Source: Pampus argenteus (lineage: Eukaryota > Chordata > Actinopteri > Scombriformes > Stromateidae). Taken from it: DNA of 64,000 nt. Positions 38,191 to 50,244 of the stretch are shown piece by piece (positions within the stretch are counted from its first letter, which is position 1; every line of letters starts with the position of its first letter). Under the pieces are notes generated by a model that was given only the letters and a program-made list of their open reading frames with translations, ran no database searches and was not told the origin of the DNA. The stretch covers positions 1,638,501 through 1,702,500 of the forward strand of contig CM072876.1 of NCBI GenBank assembly GCA_036937835.1. The letters are read 5' to 3'. A program made the translations under genes and the position numbers.

Positions 38191-38512
38191 ATCCACCTCT
38201 TTGTAGCAATGGATTATTCACAACTTCCCATAATAGTTCAGTAGGTTCCTTGTTCATGGTTGTTTTTCTTTTAACTGAACAGTAGATACAAACAATGAAA
38301 AGTGAGGATTTAGAGTTCCAGTACGTTAAACATCGACACATGACTCACTCTCTGGGATTGTGGCCATACTCGTTACTTAAGACGATACTCAGTCTGATGG
38401 GAGGATTGGCACCAAAACCATCTCTCTGTGCCAATGCCAAGTTTTTTCCTTATCCAGGCTCCAAGAAATACGTTTATGTTTCATCAATCCAATGTCTTAA
38501 TACATCGGATGA
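34606..38512. other. Intergenic sequence, no gene recognised
   Basis: No coding exon with a recognisable motif was found. Simple TG/CA runs lie at about 36084-36108, 36186-36208, 37560-37585, 37759-37856 and 38161-38191. The segment ggggattcaaaccagtaacc near 35925 resembles the end of a tRNA-like or SINE-type repeat. Confidence 0.5.
37513..37525 (+). promoter_or_regulatory. CTCF-type core, one mismatch
   Basis: ccagtaaggggcg fits CCASYAGRKGGCR with one mismatch. It lies between the TRIM gene and the putative hivep2 promoter. Confidence 0.3.
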
Positions 38513-38862
38513 CTTTTCATTGCTATGCTGATGACACTCAGCTGTACATCAAAAACTTCCCCAAGCCCCTCTGCAGCCATATCACACCTCAGCACATGTC
38601 TTAACAAGATGAAGGCCTGGATGAACACAAATTTACTCCAGTTAAAGAAAACTGAAGCTCTTCTTATTGACACACCAGAATCAGTCATCCCTCAATACCT
38701 CATCTTACCTTTGACGGCCAGGATCTCACTGAAGGCCACTGAAGACGTCTACGCAGGCGGGACCACTGCATTGCATCCTTCCTGGGGATCCCTGTCAGGA
38801 GCATCCAGAAGCTCCGGTACATTCAGAACAGTGCTGCCAGGATCCTGATGAGAGAGTAAAAA
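38513..38862 (+). mobile_element. Decayed non-LTR retrotransposon (L2/Rex type) fragment
   Basis: Three pieces of a reverse transcriptase reading frame remain, in different frames. They are FHCYADDTQLYIK with the catalytic YADD box (about 38514-38552), LSTCLNKMKAWMNTNLLQL (from about 38587) and LGIPVRSIQKLRYIQNSAAR (about 38784-38843). The order matches L2/CR1/Rex LINEs, with a large internal deletion between the second and third pieces and frameshifts. It cannot encode an active protein. Confidence 0.8.
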
Positions 38863-40806
38863 CTACAAATGTATTATTATTATGTATTTCTTAAAGCTAG
38901 TCTGATATATCTTATTCCTCCGTTGCTGTTGAAAAACTATTAAAAACACGTCAATGAGCCACATGTTCCTTCACCACAAAGAGTTTGATGACGTTAGTTT
39001 AGAAACGGCTCCAAAGACTAATAACGGTGATGTTTTCAGTCTCCAGAGAGTAGTTCTGTGTCACTGAGCACGTGCAGGAACACTCTGCTAACAGAGCTTC
39101 GCTAGCTTGTCACAAACGCTGCAGCCGTGTGGCTCATTAACACGCTTTGAATCAATTTTAGCATCATTGCCACAACTGCTCACACACTATTAATGATATG
39201 ACAAAAAGGAAGGAATAAGGTATGTTGTAAACACGTTTTTGTACAGCCGTCTTTTTTAAAATATACATAATATTGTTATCATGAATGTCTAATTTCTGGA
39301 TACATAAATAACTTGTAGTGATGTGTTTTTCAACAGTAGTTATTTTTATTTTTTTATTTCATCAGCTAGATACTTGAACATTAATAACAAACAGGCTCCA
39401 CATTTAACAAGAACAATGTGATGGTGTTTCATTAGTGAAATGGCATATGTGGAAAAACTCACATCTACTTCATCAAAATGACAGCTGGCCTGAAAGCAAA
39501 GCAAATTATATAAGTTATGAGTCATCTGAATTTTTGCTGGCAAGATGGTTGCAGATAAAATCATTCAGAGGCTTATTAATGACATTCAGGAGGTTTTTTT
39601 TTTGGAGTTGTACTGTAGACGTTTGCTTACTTATACACAGAATGTACACAGTATACATGTAAAACAGTATTACAGCCAGTACGGCTGCATTCACCTTCCT
39701 ACTGGGCTTCATATGAAAAACAGATGCAAATTGTCACATCAGAAGCTGCTGCATCTCTCTGTCGCCATGGTGCTGTGTTGCCACGGTGTCGCCATGGGGA
39801 CTCCGGGGTCACTGGTGATGAGGTCACATCCCGATGAGCCTCTTATGGGAGATGGCAGACGTTAATCCACTTATCGCTGGCCAGCACAAACACACAAAGA
39901 CACAAATACACACTAAAACACACACACACACACACACACACACCAAAGATAAGCAAAGACAGCAGACTTCCATTGAGGAGATGCTGCTGGAGGTCAGAGA
40001 TCCATCTATCCATCTATGACCAGTGTGTTGGTGATAAATACTAAAAGAAAAGTCGACTTCTAGTCAGTGATCAAGCAGAGCAGCAGGTGAGCCAACTGTC
40101 AATCACAGCTGTCAATCAACAGATATCAAAGCAAATATATTACATATTACTTATTTGAATTTTGCGAATGATTTAGTATTTCTAGAGAGAAGTTGAGGTT
40201 TTATGGACGAGAGTCAGTTGGAGCATCTTTCAGCCTCATGCCGCAGTAGACGCCTCATGGTTTGACCCGAAGTAAAGACAGGAACTCTTCTCTTGATTAG
40301 CCAACTCTCATGGCTAATGGATTTGCGTCTCTAGCTCGTTACCGCTGCCTTTGTGTCGACTGGGGTGATACATCACTCGCTGAAACGCCTCCTTTGGCTT
40401 TTCTTCGGCAGTAATTTAACAGATTTTGGTTATAAACTCTATAAAGTATGTGATGACGTCTGCGTGTCGAGCTGAGCTCTTGACACTGACTCAGCTCCTC
40501 ACCCAGAACAGTTTGTGCCGCTCAGACTGTTGATCATGTGTACAAGTGTTGTGCTGTGGTGTTTTTTTTTTTTTTTTTTAAGAGCTGGAATTAGAGGTAA
40601 GCTGCCAAATTAACTGGCATCAAAACTGTTAGCGAAAGGTTGGATTCACACCTTGCAGATTCACACCACTCCTGGCAAACAGTGTGTGCTGGAACACTGA
40701 AAAATACAGCAAGAAATAACTGCATGTTTCTCTCGGCGGCTCCAGTAGGTTTTTAGCAATATTTTATAGGACAGTTTATAGTAAAGATTGGCAGGAAACT
40801 GCAGTT

Positions 40807-40829
40807 ACACTACTGGTCAAAAGAACATT
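40807..40829 (+). mobile_element. Possible Tc1-like transposon end remnant
   Basis: ttacactactggtcaaaag closely resembles the terminal inverted repeat of Tc1-like fish transposons (acactaccggtcaaaagtt). No second end or transposase is visible, so only a relic is proposed. Confidence 0.35.
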
Positions 40830-41399
40830 ATGTTTAGGTTTTAAGTTTAGGTTCAGGCATCATTTAATGGATTAACAGCTTTTCTGCACCGATCAATGTA
40901 AATGAACCTAAAATATTTCATTTCCATCAACGTCCAAATAAAGGACTGATGTCACATTTTGTGATAAAACCAAATGATATAATTGAATCAAAATAAAAAG
41001 GTCACAGTATTTCTAGTTGCTCTGTCTCTTCTCCTCCTTCGCTCTCACGTTGGATAACGTCTCGCGCCGCTGTGATCTGACAGATGTTTTTTGAGACAAT
41101 TATCAGACCATTATGTGTCATTACATGTTTCCAGGTACACTGGGAGCTATTTGAAGATCTGAGCGATGTGCAAAAGTCTGACTGGTTTATTATCACAGTG
41201 GACGGTGACATCAGAGCCTGCATGCTGAATTTCACATTTCAGGTCTTTTGGCTGTCAGGAGGAATCAAACCTGTGATGCTTCAGTTACACCTCTCATTAA
41301 AAGGTGCTTACAAAACCTAATGTAATTTATTAGCACAAAGGATTAGCTGCATCTGAACCGGTTTAAAGGGGAAAGAAGACTTTATCAGGGCTGATTTCA

Positions 41400-41505
41400 T
41401 TCGTTAGCAGAAAGGCTGCTCACGTAACGTCCTCTGTATAACTAAATGTTCGTTACAGATGTCTTTTAGTTTTACAAAAGCGTCTGCTAAATTAATAATA
41501 TAATA
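41400..41505 (+). repeat. Common teleost interspersed element, tail
   Basis: The segment ending in acaaaagcgtctgctaaatta matches the aaaagcgtctgctaaat tail of an element found in very many fish genomes. Two further pieces lie at 44915-44985 and 55565-55625. Confidence 0.6.
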
Positions 41506-41788
41506 TATTATCAGTGCCGAACAGCAAACAATCTGAGATGAGTGTCTTAAGGTGGGTCCTGCTTTTCTGCCTGGTCAAGATTCACGTATATATTGCTCAT
41601 ATTCCTAAATAAATGTCTTATATCAGACTAACATACAACAATTGGGGGGCTGTTAAAAGATAAATAATACAGTAGTTATTAGGCCTAATAGTAAACTAGA
41701 ACTTGTATTTTTATTAGTAATATTTATTTAGATATGCATATTTATAATTGCAAATATATTCATAACATTAATATATGGTATATACAAC

Positions 41789-42579
41789 TATAAATAGGGC
41801 ATACTTGTATGTTAATGTATTCAGGTCCAGTGCTAACCCATAGCTGAATGTACAGACAGACAGGAAACAGTCATTCAGTCAGACAGACAGGTCGCTCCAG
41901 AGGTGACCGGGGAATCCTGCTCTCTGAGCCGGCAGACAGAGCCTCGTCCTCGGCCAGTGCTCCTCCTCCCCTCCCCTCCCTCTGCCCTTGTTGCGCGCTG
42001 GGGGATCCGACGACGTCACACAAGCATACACACACACACACACACACACACACATCTACACACACACATACACGCCCTCTCTCTCTCTCCCTCTCTCTCT
42101 CTCCCTCTCTCTCTCTGCCGCCCTGTCTATCTCACTCGGCCTCTCTCTCCCTCTCCTCTATGCTGCTATTCTGGGAAGTGGCGCTTGGAATAACCCCCGT
42201 GTGCGTATGAGTGTGTGTGTGCGTGTGTGTGTGTCTCCTGATTTCACCCTCACACACGCACACATACACACTCACAACACAGTCAGACGCACACACTTAC
42301 AGTCTGTCTGACTGCAGTACTGTAGCTCCGGCAGCAGAAATCCGGTCGGAAAGGATTCCTTCCATTTTTACGCGCAACTTTTCCTCCGTCGACCGCGTCG
42401 CCGCGACGTTTCCACAGCTTCACCTCGACTCTTGTGGATTTCTAACAACCGTCCTCGGGCTGTTTCTAACGGACAAACGAGGTGTCAAGCCCGGCCGGAA
42501 TCGGAGCTCCTGTCACCGGGGTTGCTTGTTGTCATTTTCGCTCGGAGACGGAGACGCGCAGCCGGAGCGCAAACAGAAG
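41789..42579 (+). promoter_or_regulatory. CpG-rich promoter and 5' non-coding exon, putative hivep2
   Basis: A TATA-like ctataaatagg is at 41789-41799. A GC- and CpG-rich stretch follows, strongest at about 42330-42580 (gtcgaccgcgtcgccgcgac). It stops at a strong donor, aag|gtaagag, with exon end at 42579. There is no good start codon with a long frame, as expected for a non-coding first exon. In human, HIVEP2 is the neighbour of AIG1 and is transcribed away from it in the same relative orientation. The hivep2 label rests on synteny alone. The exon start is not known; a CA run (42028-42056) and CT-rich tract (42076-42165) lie inside the span. Confidence 0.5.
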
Positions 42580-43230
42580 GTAAGAGCTGGGAGGAGAAAC
42601 GAAACCTTACCGGACATATTCTCACACATTTCACAGTGACAGCCAGGTTTTCTGCGCGATGACGGACATTATGTTCTGTTTTCATGGCACTTGATCTTTT
42701 GTTTAGCTTATAAGGGCAGTGCTATGCAGGGGGAATACCCCGGGCACGCATTGCATTGCATGCAGATTACCCGGGTTGCGTAATATCCTGAGGAATTTGC
42801 AGTAGCCTGCACGGCCAGGCTGGCTGCAAGGCCGGGGGAGACGGGGGAGGAGGAGGCGGGGGTGTTGGTGGATATGAAGCTGTGAAAGTGGAAGCTCAGG
42901 AAGGTGTGATGGTGAGATTTGAGAGGTCGATGCTCTGCATGTGTCCGGCAACACAGCCTAGAAGTTCACCTGCACACCCCCATAATGTCCCCGCATCACC
43001 CCCACAGCCACCGGTCTATCCGTGTGTAGAAAAGTGAGTTTCAGCTGTGACCTTAGCGCACTCTCGCTGGTATTTCCTTGTTACTGCTACAGTGTGTTCA
43101 CCAGTGTGACGTTCCTGGTTGCAGCTACAGAACAGCACCGTGTTGTTTTACGGTTTGTCTCTACTCTTTTTCAGAAAGCAGTGACTTTATCTCATATACA
43201 CATCGTTTGTTTCCTCTGTTTGTGTGTCTG

Positions 43231-43233
<3 letters not shown>

Positions 43234-43275
<42 letters not shown>

Positions 43276-43282
43276 GAGAGAT
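43234..43282 (+). repeat. (GA)n tract
   Basis: About 48 bp of agag with two breaks lie just before a small CpG-rich stretch (43310-43400). Confidence 0.9.
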
Positions 43283-44914
43283 GGTGGGTGGTGCGCTGGC
43301 TGGTTCCGGGAATGTTCCATGACGTGTTGCCGTCGAGAGAGGGGCCCCGGCCGGGGAGACTCCGACGCACGGCCCGGCTCTGCCGCTCTGCCTTTAACAA
43401 GCCCGACAGCTCAGACTCTTGCTGGAGAATACTTTAGTGTTTATTCACTGCATTTCACAGTCTGGTTGTATGAGCACATTGTGTATTATTGCATCTCATA
43501 ACTCCTGCCAGCACAGAGAGGTCAGAGGTCAAAGGTCATGGTTAAACACTATTGTAAGTAACAGGTTGTCACTACAGGGGCGGGTGGTTGGCACCATGAG
43601 GGTTTGAGCTGCAGCTGAAGGACACTGAGCTGCTCAGCTGCTGCCAACATGACTTCTATTTGTCAGTCATGTTTAATATGACAGGACAGACAGACAAATC
43701 AAGCACAGAAATATATAAATACATATAAAAATACAAATAATAAAATAAAAATATTATTACTATATATTCTAATAGCCTATAATATTATTACTAATAAAAC
43801 TGGAATTCTGTGCGGGCTGTTTTCACACACATTACTGTCACATCTGTGGGTTTTTATTGCCTTTGGTGTTGGAAAGCAGCTAATTTTAAACCAGGATTGA
43901 CACTGTAAAGATGGTATTTATAGAAACAATGAAAAGCTGCAAAACGAGCAGAGAGAAAGGAAGCTAAACGTCGCCCGCAGACGAATGCTTCATTGTCGTT
44001 TGAAACTTGTGTTTGGGGTTATAAGACTTGTATTCTGCTGTCAGGACACACGCTGGCGACGGTGCGCGTGCATGTGCACGTGTCTGTGGTGAATGTGAGC
44101 GTGCACGGCAAGGGGCCGACCTACATACCATCTGTCCCACTGCCACCTCAGATGGCCATCGTGGCGTCCTGCGTAGGAGCGAGTTCATTCACACACACTC
44201 TGTCATCAGGGAGGACAGAGAAAGTGTGTGAGATGCACTAAACATTCAATTAGTTACAGGCCTTGTACAGTGTGTGTGTGTGTGTGTGGAGTACAATAGA
44301 TAATTGTTTTAAAACTATTAATCTGCCTTCAAAACTAAATGCCATGAATAGTTTTCATTGATTAGTTGACGTCATACAAAGTTGAGTTTACCTTTAAAAC
44401 AGCAGCGGTTCTCCTCGGTTCTCCTGCTCAGTGTTTCAGGAAGGTTCCACACTTCTTCTGTGGATTTCGGCGTCTCAGCTGCTTCTGTGTCTTCATATAA
44501 TCAGACCGACTGCATGATGATGAGATCAGCTCTGCAGGGACCAAACCAGCTGCTGCAGGACTCCTGGTTCTGCTTGTGGCTTTATGACTCTGACTGTTTG
44601 TTGTCCCATTAGGATTAAGAATCTACACAGATGAAGGGTCTAAAACTTGGTGCATGGGGGAAAAATCACCAGTCAGTGTTAGATGAAAGCAAAGAGAAAA
44701 AAGACGTTTTTTGTCCAATTAGTCACATCAGTTTTAAATGGCTAATATTTAGCCAATAGCTAGCTTCAAATGGTGGCTGCAGCTTCAAACCTGTGTGTGG
44801 GAGGTGCATGTGCCAATACTTACAAGTAAAAACCACTGACTCAAATATGACATTTCATTAGTCTGTTTAAAGATGGTGCAGGATTTAAAAAGCTTCTTTA
44901 ATCTGTTTGATTAC

Positions 44915-44985
44915 ATTACATTCATCTGACAGTTGCTTTTGTCCAAAGAGGCTTAAGACAATAAGTACGCTGCAGCCAGTTATAC
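44915..44985 (-). repeat. Common teleost interspersed element, fragment
   Basis: ttacattacattcatctgac followed by agttgcttttgtccaaagag is the reverse-oriented counterpart of the aaaagcgtctgctaaat tail at 41480-41500. Confidence 0.6.
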
Positions 44986-46082
44986 AAACACATCCTGGGT
45001 TCACTGTGGTTCAGAACGGTTCGTCGAGGTTGACGTTAATGTTGTCTTGCAGCCTCATTTGATTTTTGTAAGAATTTTTTTAAGTCCAAAAGACATCGTG
45101 TTTATTATAAAAACCTGTTGAATGCATTTTCTTCCTCATAAAATATGAATATCTACTTGTAAACAACTTGTAAAACTGTGTTTTTTTTAACATTCTGAAA
45201 GCTGCATTATTTACAGTACATGCATGTTTACTCATTGCAGCCTCCCGTAGATCAGCTGAATACTGTGAAATCATTGCAGGAATGTGTATTGTGTCATCTG
45301 AGCGTGTGACAATGAGACAGACAAACGAAACATGGACCCACTCTTAAAAAACTAGGCATGAAAATCCCCACAGCGTGACTCAAATTTGTCTAAATGTCTC
45401 TTTACCTGCGCTCACCTTTACATTATGTTCCTTACTGCAGCTCTCTGTTAGTTTGCTACAGATGTTTAAAGTTTGCATTTGATATCAATTAACACGGAGC
45501 ACACATCATAGCTGGAGAATTTGAGATGACAGCAGATAAACGGCATGCTGTGATGGAGTAACACACACACACACACACACACTGAGGTTCATCCTGAAGT
45601 GAAGCGTTTGTGTGTTTCACTGGTTTACTGGCTTGTTATTGTTAATATTTTATACTATAATAAATCAGTAGTCGATAAAACAAAAAAGATATTAAGAAAA
45701 GACTCAACGCTCGCTGTGATTTAGTCAGAAGTGCATCAGATGTACGTTCGAAGTATTGCTTTAATCAGTTATATAACACTAAATCAATTATACTCACTTT
45801 AATAGAAACGTCTGTGCAATCTAATGCAATCCAATACAACAGCTCTGCCATCAACTCTACTTCAACAAAGCTTTTTTCTTATAAATCTACTTCATGGTTA
45901 TTATCAAGGTCGTGGCGGGTGGTGTAGCGGGTGGTGCAGCGGGTGGTGCAGCTCAGTGATTCTCTAGTATGAAGTGAATGAGCCTCACCTGTATGAAAGT
46001 GTGTGTGTGTGTGATCACCTGAGAGCTGTAGAGGAACCTGAGAGCGCTCCGGTGACCGAGGTCCTGACAGCGACGGCTGAAT

Positions 46083-46088
46083 TATTAA

Positions 46089-46141
<53 letters not shown>
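46083..46141. repeat. (CA)n microsatellite
   Basis: About 50 bp of CA. Confidence 0.95.
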
Positions 46142-46142
<1 letters not shown>

Positions 46143-46374
46143 GCCTAATGAGTTGATCAACCAGCGTTTCCTGGTAAATTGTTCCTCTGTGGTTTAGTTT
46201 TATACCTGGTTGACTAAATTTACCTGGAGGAGAGAAGAAGAGGAGGAGGTGTAGAGAAGAGGAGAAAAAGTGTTAGAAGAAGTTAAAGCAAGTTTGAGTA
46301 ACATAGAAGAGGAACGGAAAGAGGGAGGAAGAGGAGATAAGGGATGAGGGAGCGAAGGGTAAAAGAGAGCGTTA

Positions 46375-46615
46375 GAGGAAAGAAAAGGAGAGGAGACAAG
46401 GAGAGGAAAGAAGAGGAGAGGAGACAAGGAGAGGAAAGAAGAGGAGAGGAGACAAGGAGAGGAAAGAAGAGGAGAGGAGACAAGGAGAGGGGAGAAGAGG
46501 AGAGGAGACAAGGAGAGGAAAGAAGAGGAGAGGAGACAAGGAGAGGAGAGAAGAGGAGAGGAGACAAGGAGAGGGGAGAGGAAGGAAGAAGAAAGGAAAG
46601 GAGAGAAAAGAGGGG
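46375..46615 (+). repeat. Purine-rich minisatellite (gaggagacaaggagaggaaa type)
   Basis: About 8 irregular copies of a purine-only unit with one C (gaggagacaaggagag plus gaaagaag) are present. The neighbouring 46210-46700 is also purine-rich. The frames on both strands are artefacts. Confidence 0.95.
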
Positions 46616-46792
46616 AGGACCAGAGGAGAAAGAAAGTAAACAAGAGAGAGGAGATGAGATACAACAAGATGAAGTAAGAAAACAGGAAAGAAAAGGAGAG
46701 AGGAGACCGAGAGGAGGTGAAAGGATGAGCTGTACCAACAGAGGAGTGTGTGTGTTCTCTCAGCTGCTGACACACTTTTCATTTAAAGCTGG

Positions 46793-46793
46793 G

Positions 46794-46834
<41 letters not shown>
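46793..46834. repeat. (TG)n microsatellite
   Basis: About 40 bp of TG. Confidence 0.95.
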
Positions 46835-46835
<1 letters not shown>

Positions 46836-46979
46836 TCTCGTTCTTGTTGTTCCCAGCTGTCTCTCTGTTCCTACCGCAGCCAGCTGAGGACATTTTTCAT
46901 CCCTTCTTCTCAGTCCTGCTCTGAGCCAATCAGTGATCACCTGGTCTGCCCCCCTCCCCACACCTGTACAGGTACACGG

Positions 46980-46984
<5 letters not shown>

Positions 46985-47027
<43 letters not shown>

Positions 47028-47035
47028 GAGAGAGA
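46985..47035 (+). repeat. (GA)n tract
   Basis: About 48 bp of GA with one ACAG break. Confidence 0.95.
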
Positions 47036-47316
47036 CCTTTACCCGAACTGGCCTAGTTTCTCAAACAGCTTGTAATTAGCTTCACTTCATACATTTATGC
47101 ATCAGACAGTGTTGAGTTAAATCAGTGTTTTGTAATCAGAAAATCCCAACTGACACAAGCAACATTCAGCTTCCCCTCTGCTGTATTCTGCCAACAGACA
47201 CTAAACACATCATTACTCACACGCACGCAACACAGCGTATGCAAAATACTGTAGCTTACATTAATCTGACAGCTTTAGTTACAGACGATGATTTGACACA
47301 GTATCCATGGACACGC

Positions 47317-47560
47317 ATTGCCATGGCAACGACACAACCGGGCTAGCTGACCGAAAGTAAAATATGGCGGACTCCATCGTCACTTCTGTTCCTCTCACAC
47401 ATCATCACGAGCGAGAAAAGTTTTGTCTCGTGAGCACAGCAGTCCCTCCGCGCTCTCCGTCTCTCACTCGACCTGCGTTCAGCGTCTCTGGAGCTGAGAG
47501 CATGTCGGCTCCACGGGAAGAAATCAACATTTGTATTTATTAATCCTCTGAGTTTATCTG
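47317..47560 (+). promoter_or_regulatory. Candidate regulatory or alternative promoter segment
   Basis: An RFX X-box palindrome attgccatggcaac (47317-47330) is followed by a YY1-type aatatggcgg (47361-47370). A moderately CpG-rich stretch continues to about 47520. This combination is typical of promoters. No splice donor with a clear consensus was identified, and no transcript evidence is available. Confidence 0.3.
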
Positions 47561-48744
47561 GCTGCCCACAGCAGTGAGTGACGGGACGCTGCCTGCTACA
47601 GGCAGACCGAGAGTCTTGGTTAAGAAATTTGTTTGTACACCAGATTGTCTTTCAGAGATCTTTGGAGGATAACACATAGCAAAGAGCAACATACACAACA
47701 TTTAGCACATTGACTCAACTACTGTGTGATATGAAAGGATTTGGATTTGATAAGCTGATTTGATGCAGGGTTTAGATTTAGATTTAAATGCGATCAAACC
47801 TCCAACTCTAGTCATGTACAGTTCTCAATACTTTCATTGTTTGCTTTCACTCTTTTTTCATATTCATTTTTTTTCTTTGTTGACACATAAAAACAATTCT
47901 TCTTCCACAAAATGATGAAAATATTCATCTCACAGTTTATTTTATATTTACACAAATATGACTTTTTCCATGTTTCCAGTATGAGATCACACGTGTGATG
48001 ATGATCTTATGGATTTATTATTATTACTGGGATGCAAAGAAAAACACATTTTCCCTACAGTTCTTTTCTTCTTCACTGACTACTCAAATGTAAATGACAT
48101 GACATCATATTCCCACTATGACTAAAATAAATGTTCAAGTGATCTGAAACAGTGAACAGCCTCTGATGTCAATGTCGAGCCGCTATTTTGCACCGACGTT
48201 CATACACACCCACACAAATGAAACGGACCAGACTGACACACTGCTACAGCATTGGTTGTTGTGTTTCGAGTGAAAGTGTGTAACTCTCACTTTCTCCCTG
48301 TGGGAAACTGTCATTTTGCACTTGCAGTATCACTCATCCTCCGTACCTGTAAAACACAGCTGAGCTCTGGCGTTTTGTACTGTAGGTAATCAGGAATGTA
48401 AATTAATCATTATTTATTCAGATTTATTATGTCTATCTTAAACTGAAGGAAAGGTCCATGTAGTTTTGGTTAAAATCCCACTATGTTGACCAGTTTACCT
48501 CCATTGTAACATTGTTGTAAGCTGAACGGCCACGGTGCAGTTAGCGGTGTCACCAGTTACAGTTACTGCTGCAGGTTCAGGTCGAGTTATTTGCATATCC
48601 AGATAAATAGAAGAGATAAAAACAGATGAAAACGAATCGGATCACAGTGGGTGAGATCGAACAGAAACCCCAACGGGCTTTAAAAAAGAAAAAAAAGTGA
48701 CAAAAGAAAACTGAAAATCAAGATGACAAACGGACGACACGAGT

Positions 48745-48746
48745 CA

Positions 48747-48788
<42 letters not shown>
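48745..48788. repeat. (TG)n microsatellite
   Basis: About 40 bp of TG. Confidence 0.95.
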
Positions 48789-48789
<1 letters not shown>

Positions 48790-48954
48790 TTCATGTGAGA
48801 GTTTGAAACGTCTCAAGTGTTCAGAAGCTGCTGAGAAAACAGCCGAGACTTCGGGGAATGAAGACATGTTTTATGAGAAATATAAGTTTACAAAACCACA
48901 AGCTCAGCATGTCGACCCGGCAGATTACAAATTAAAATAATAATAATTTTAAAT

Positions 48955-49395
48955 GACGTTTAAGTAAAGTAAGTAAAAGTACATTATCAGCTAAATGTAC
49001 TTAAAGTTTGTACTCTTACTGGTTGCAGCTTCCAACCTGAGGGTCGGGACCCTTTTAAGGGTCACAAGATACTGTATGTGATAAAGTGGGAACTTTTCTA
49101 ATTGCATTATAGTATACTTTAACTACGTACAAAAGTACAAGCACAATGATATATATTAGATTATAATTATTAATATGTTAGTACTGCTAATACTGCATAC
49201 ACTGCTGAGTGGCTTAATCTATAATACTCATCATCGTTCATTTGCTGATTATATTTCTTATGATCATCTGTATCTGTAAAGTACCTATAGCTGTCAAATA
49301 TATGTAGTAGAGTAAGAAGTATATTTGCCTCAGAAGTATAAAGTAAAGTAAATGGAAATTACTCAATAATCAAGTAGTACAAGTACCTCAACATG
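48955..49395 (-). repeat. Dispersed teleost repeat, copy 4
   Basis: ccaacctgagggtcgggacc (49036-49055) is the reverse counterpart of the segment near 31300. The 49266-49330 part matches copy 1 near 2325-2390. Sequence is more diverged than between the two TRIM-flanking copies. Confidence 0.7.
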
Positions 49396-49557
49396 GATAT
49401 CATCTGATGGACGGCGTCCAGTCTGGAAAAGGTTAATAAAAACTTCAGGTATCATATAGTACCTTAAAATGTACTGCTTTGTTATGGGAAAGATCTCCAT
49501 GATTTATATCACAGATCAAATGTACATCACAGCTGTTCAGCAGCTTCTCCGCTAATA

Positions 49558-49584
49558 CTACAAATCCCAGAATGCTTTGCGGGT
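49558..49584 (+). promoter_or_regulatory. ZNF143/THAP11-type (SBS) promoter motif
   Basis: actacaaatcccagaatgct followed by ttgcgg matches the extended ZNF143 (Staf) site ACTACAATTCCCAGAATGC along nearly its whole length. It lies about 40-60 bp upstream of an ATG (49622) that opens a short BED/hAT-like reading frame. Confidence 0.55.
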
Positions 49585-49621
49585 AAAATTGACATTTGAC
49601 ATTAATCCACCGTCCACAAAA

Positions 49622-49726
49622 ATGGCCAAACGAAGGATGGATAACAGGATCTATCGAGACAGGTGGGAGGCAGATTATATATACACGAATATACAGGACA
49701 GAGCTGCGGAGCTAAAGCTAACGTGA
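49622..49726 (+). pseudogene. Truncated GTF2IRD2/ZBED-like (hAT-derived) reading frame
   Basis: The ATG at 49622 opens a 34-codon frame. Its segment YRDRWEADYIYTNIQDR resembles the N-terminal lead-in of hAT-derived BED-type proteins of the GTF2IRD2-like group, where a RWExxYxFTxIxG-like stretch is followed by a zinc-binding finger. Here the finger and everything after it are missing, and a stop follows within about 10 codons. The family statement is from recollection of such proteins, not from a search. With the ZNF143-type motif just upstream, it looks like the 5' end of a former gene or element. Confidence 0.4.
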
Positions 49727-49788
49727 CTTTAATGAAGGGAAATAACGTAAGAAAACGCTATAAAATAAAACTTTATGAGACGTAAACG

Positions 49789-49836
49789 CACCTGGACGTA
49801 AAGCACCTGGACGTAAAAGCACCTGGGCGTAAAGCT
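49789..49836 (+). repeat. Short tandem repeat with three CACCTG boxes
   Basis: Units of about 15-16 bp (cacctggacgtaaag) bear CACCTG at 49789, 49804 and 49820. CACCTG is a ZEB/Snail-type E-box. Confidence 0.85.
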
Positions 49837-50244
49837 GAAGCTCCACAACGTGGGGGAGATGAGGAAAAACAGTCTGAAGTCTGGTTTCCTGCAGACTATG
49901 TTCATGAAAACAAAACGAAAAAGTGAAGCTGCGCTAAAAGCTAGCTAGCGTTACTGTGGCAGCGGATGTTGCGCATGCGTTGTGCGGTCGAAAGCTCGGA
50001 TTGGTCGGCAGGATGCGGGAGGAAACGCACAGGTGAGCAGATGCTGTCAGGAAACTTGGCTCCTTTTCTTACTGCAGGTCTGTGTAGCGCAAAGTTTACT
50101 GGAAAAATGCACCAACCAACCGTTAAATGAACTCCAGTGAAGTGACTCTGTTCTCTATGATGAAGGTGAACAAACTCACTGATGAACACCTTCATCCATC
50201 CTCTCAGATCAGAGCCCAGACACTGATGATCTAAGAAAAGATGC

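Larger units (their letters stand above)
38863..41788. other. Intergenic sequence, no gene recognised
   Basis: No exon was recognised. A (CA)n run lies near 39918-39943 and a poly-T run near 40562-40579. The stretch 39340-39700 is moderately complex but matches no family I know. Confidence 0.45.

Noticed and set aside
41848..42662. Frames of 76-142 codons in the CpG-rich exon as protein genes
   Set aside because: They overlap one another in several frames, contain CA/CT repeat products and show no domain. A non-coding 5' exon explains the region better.
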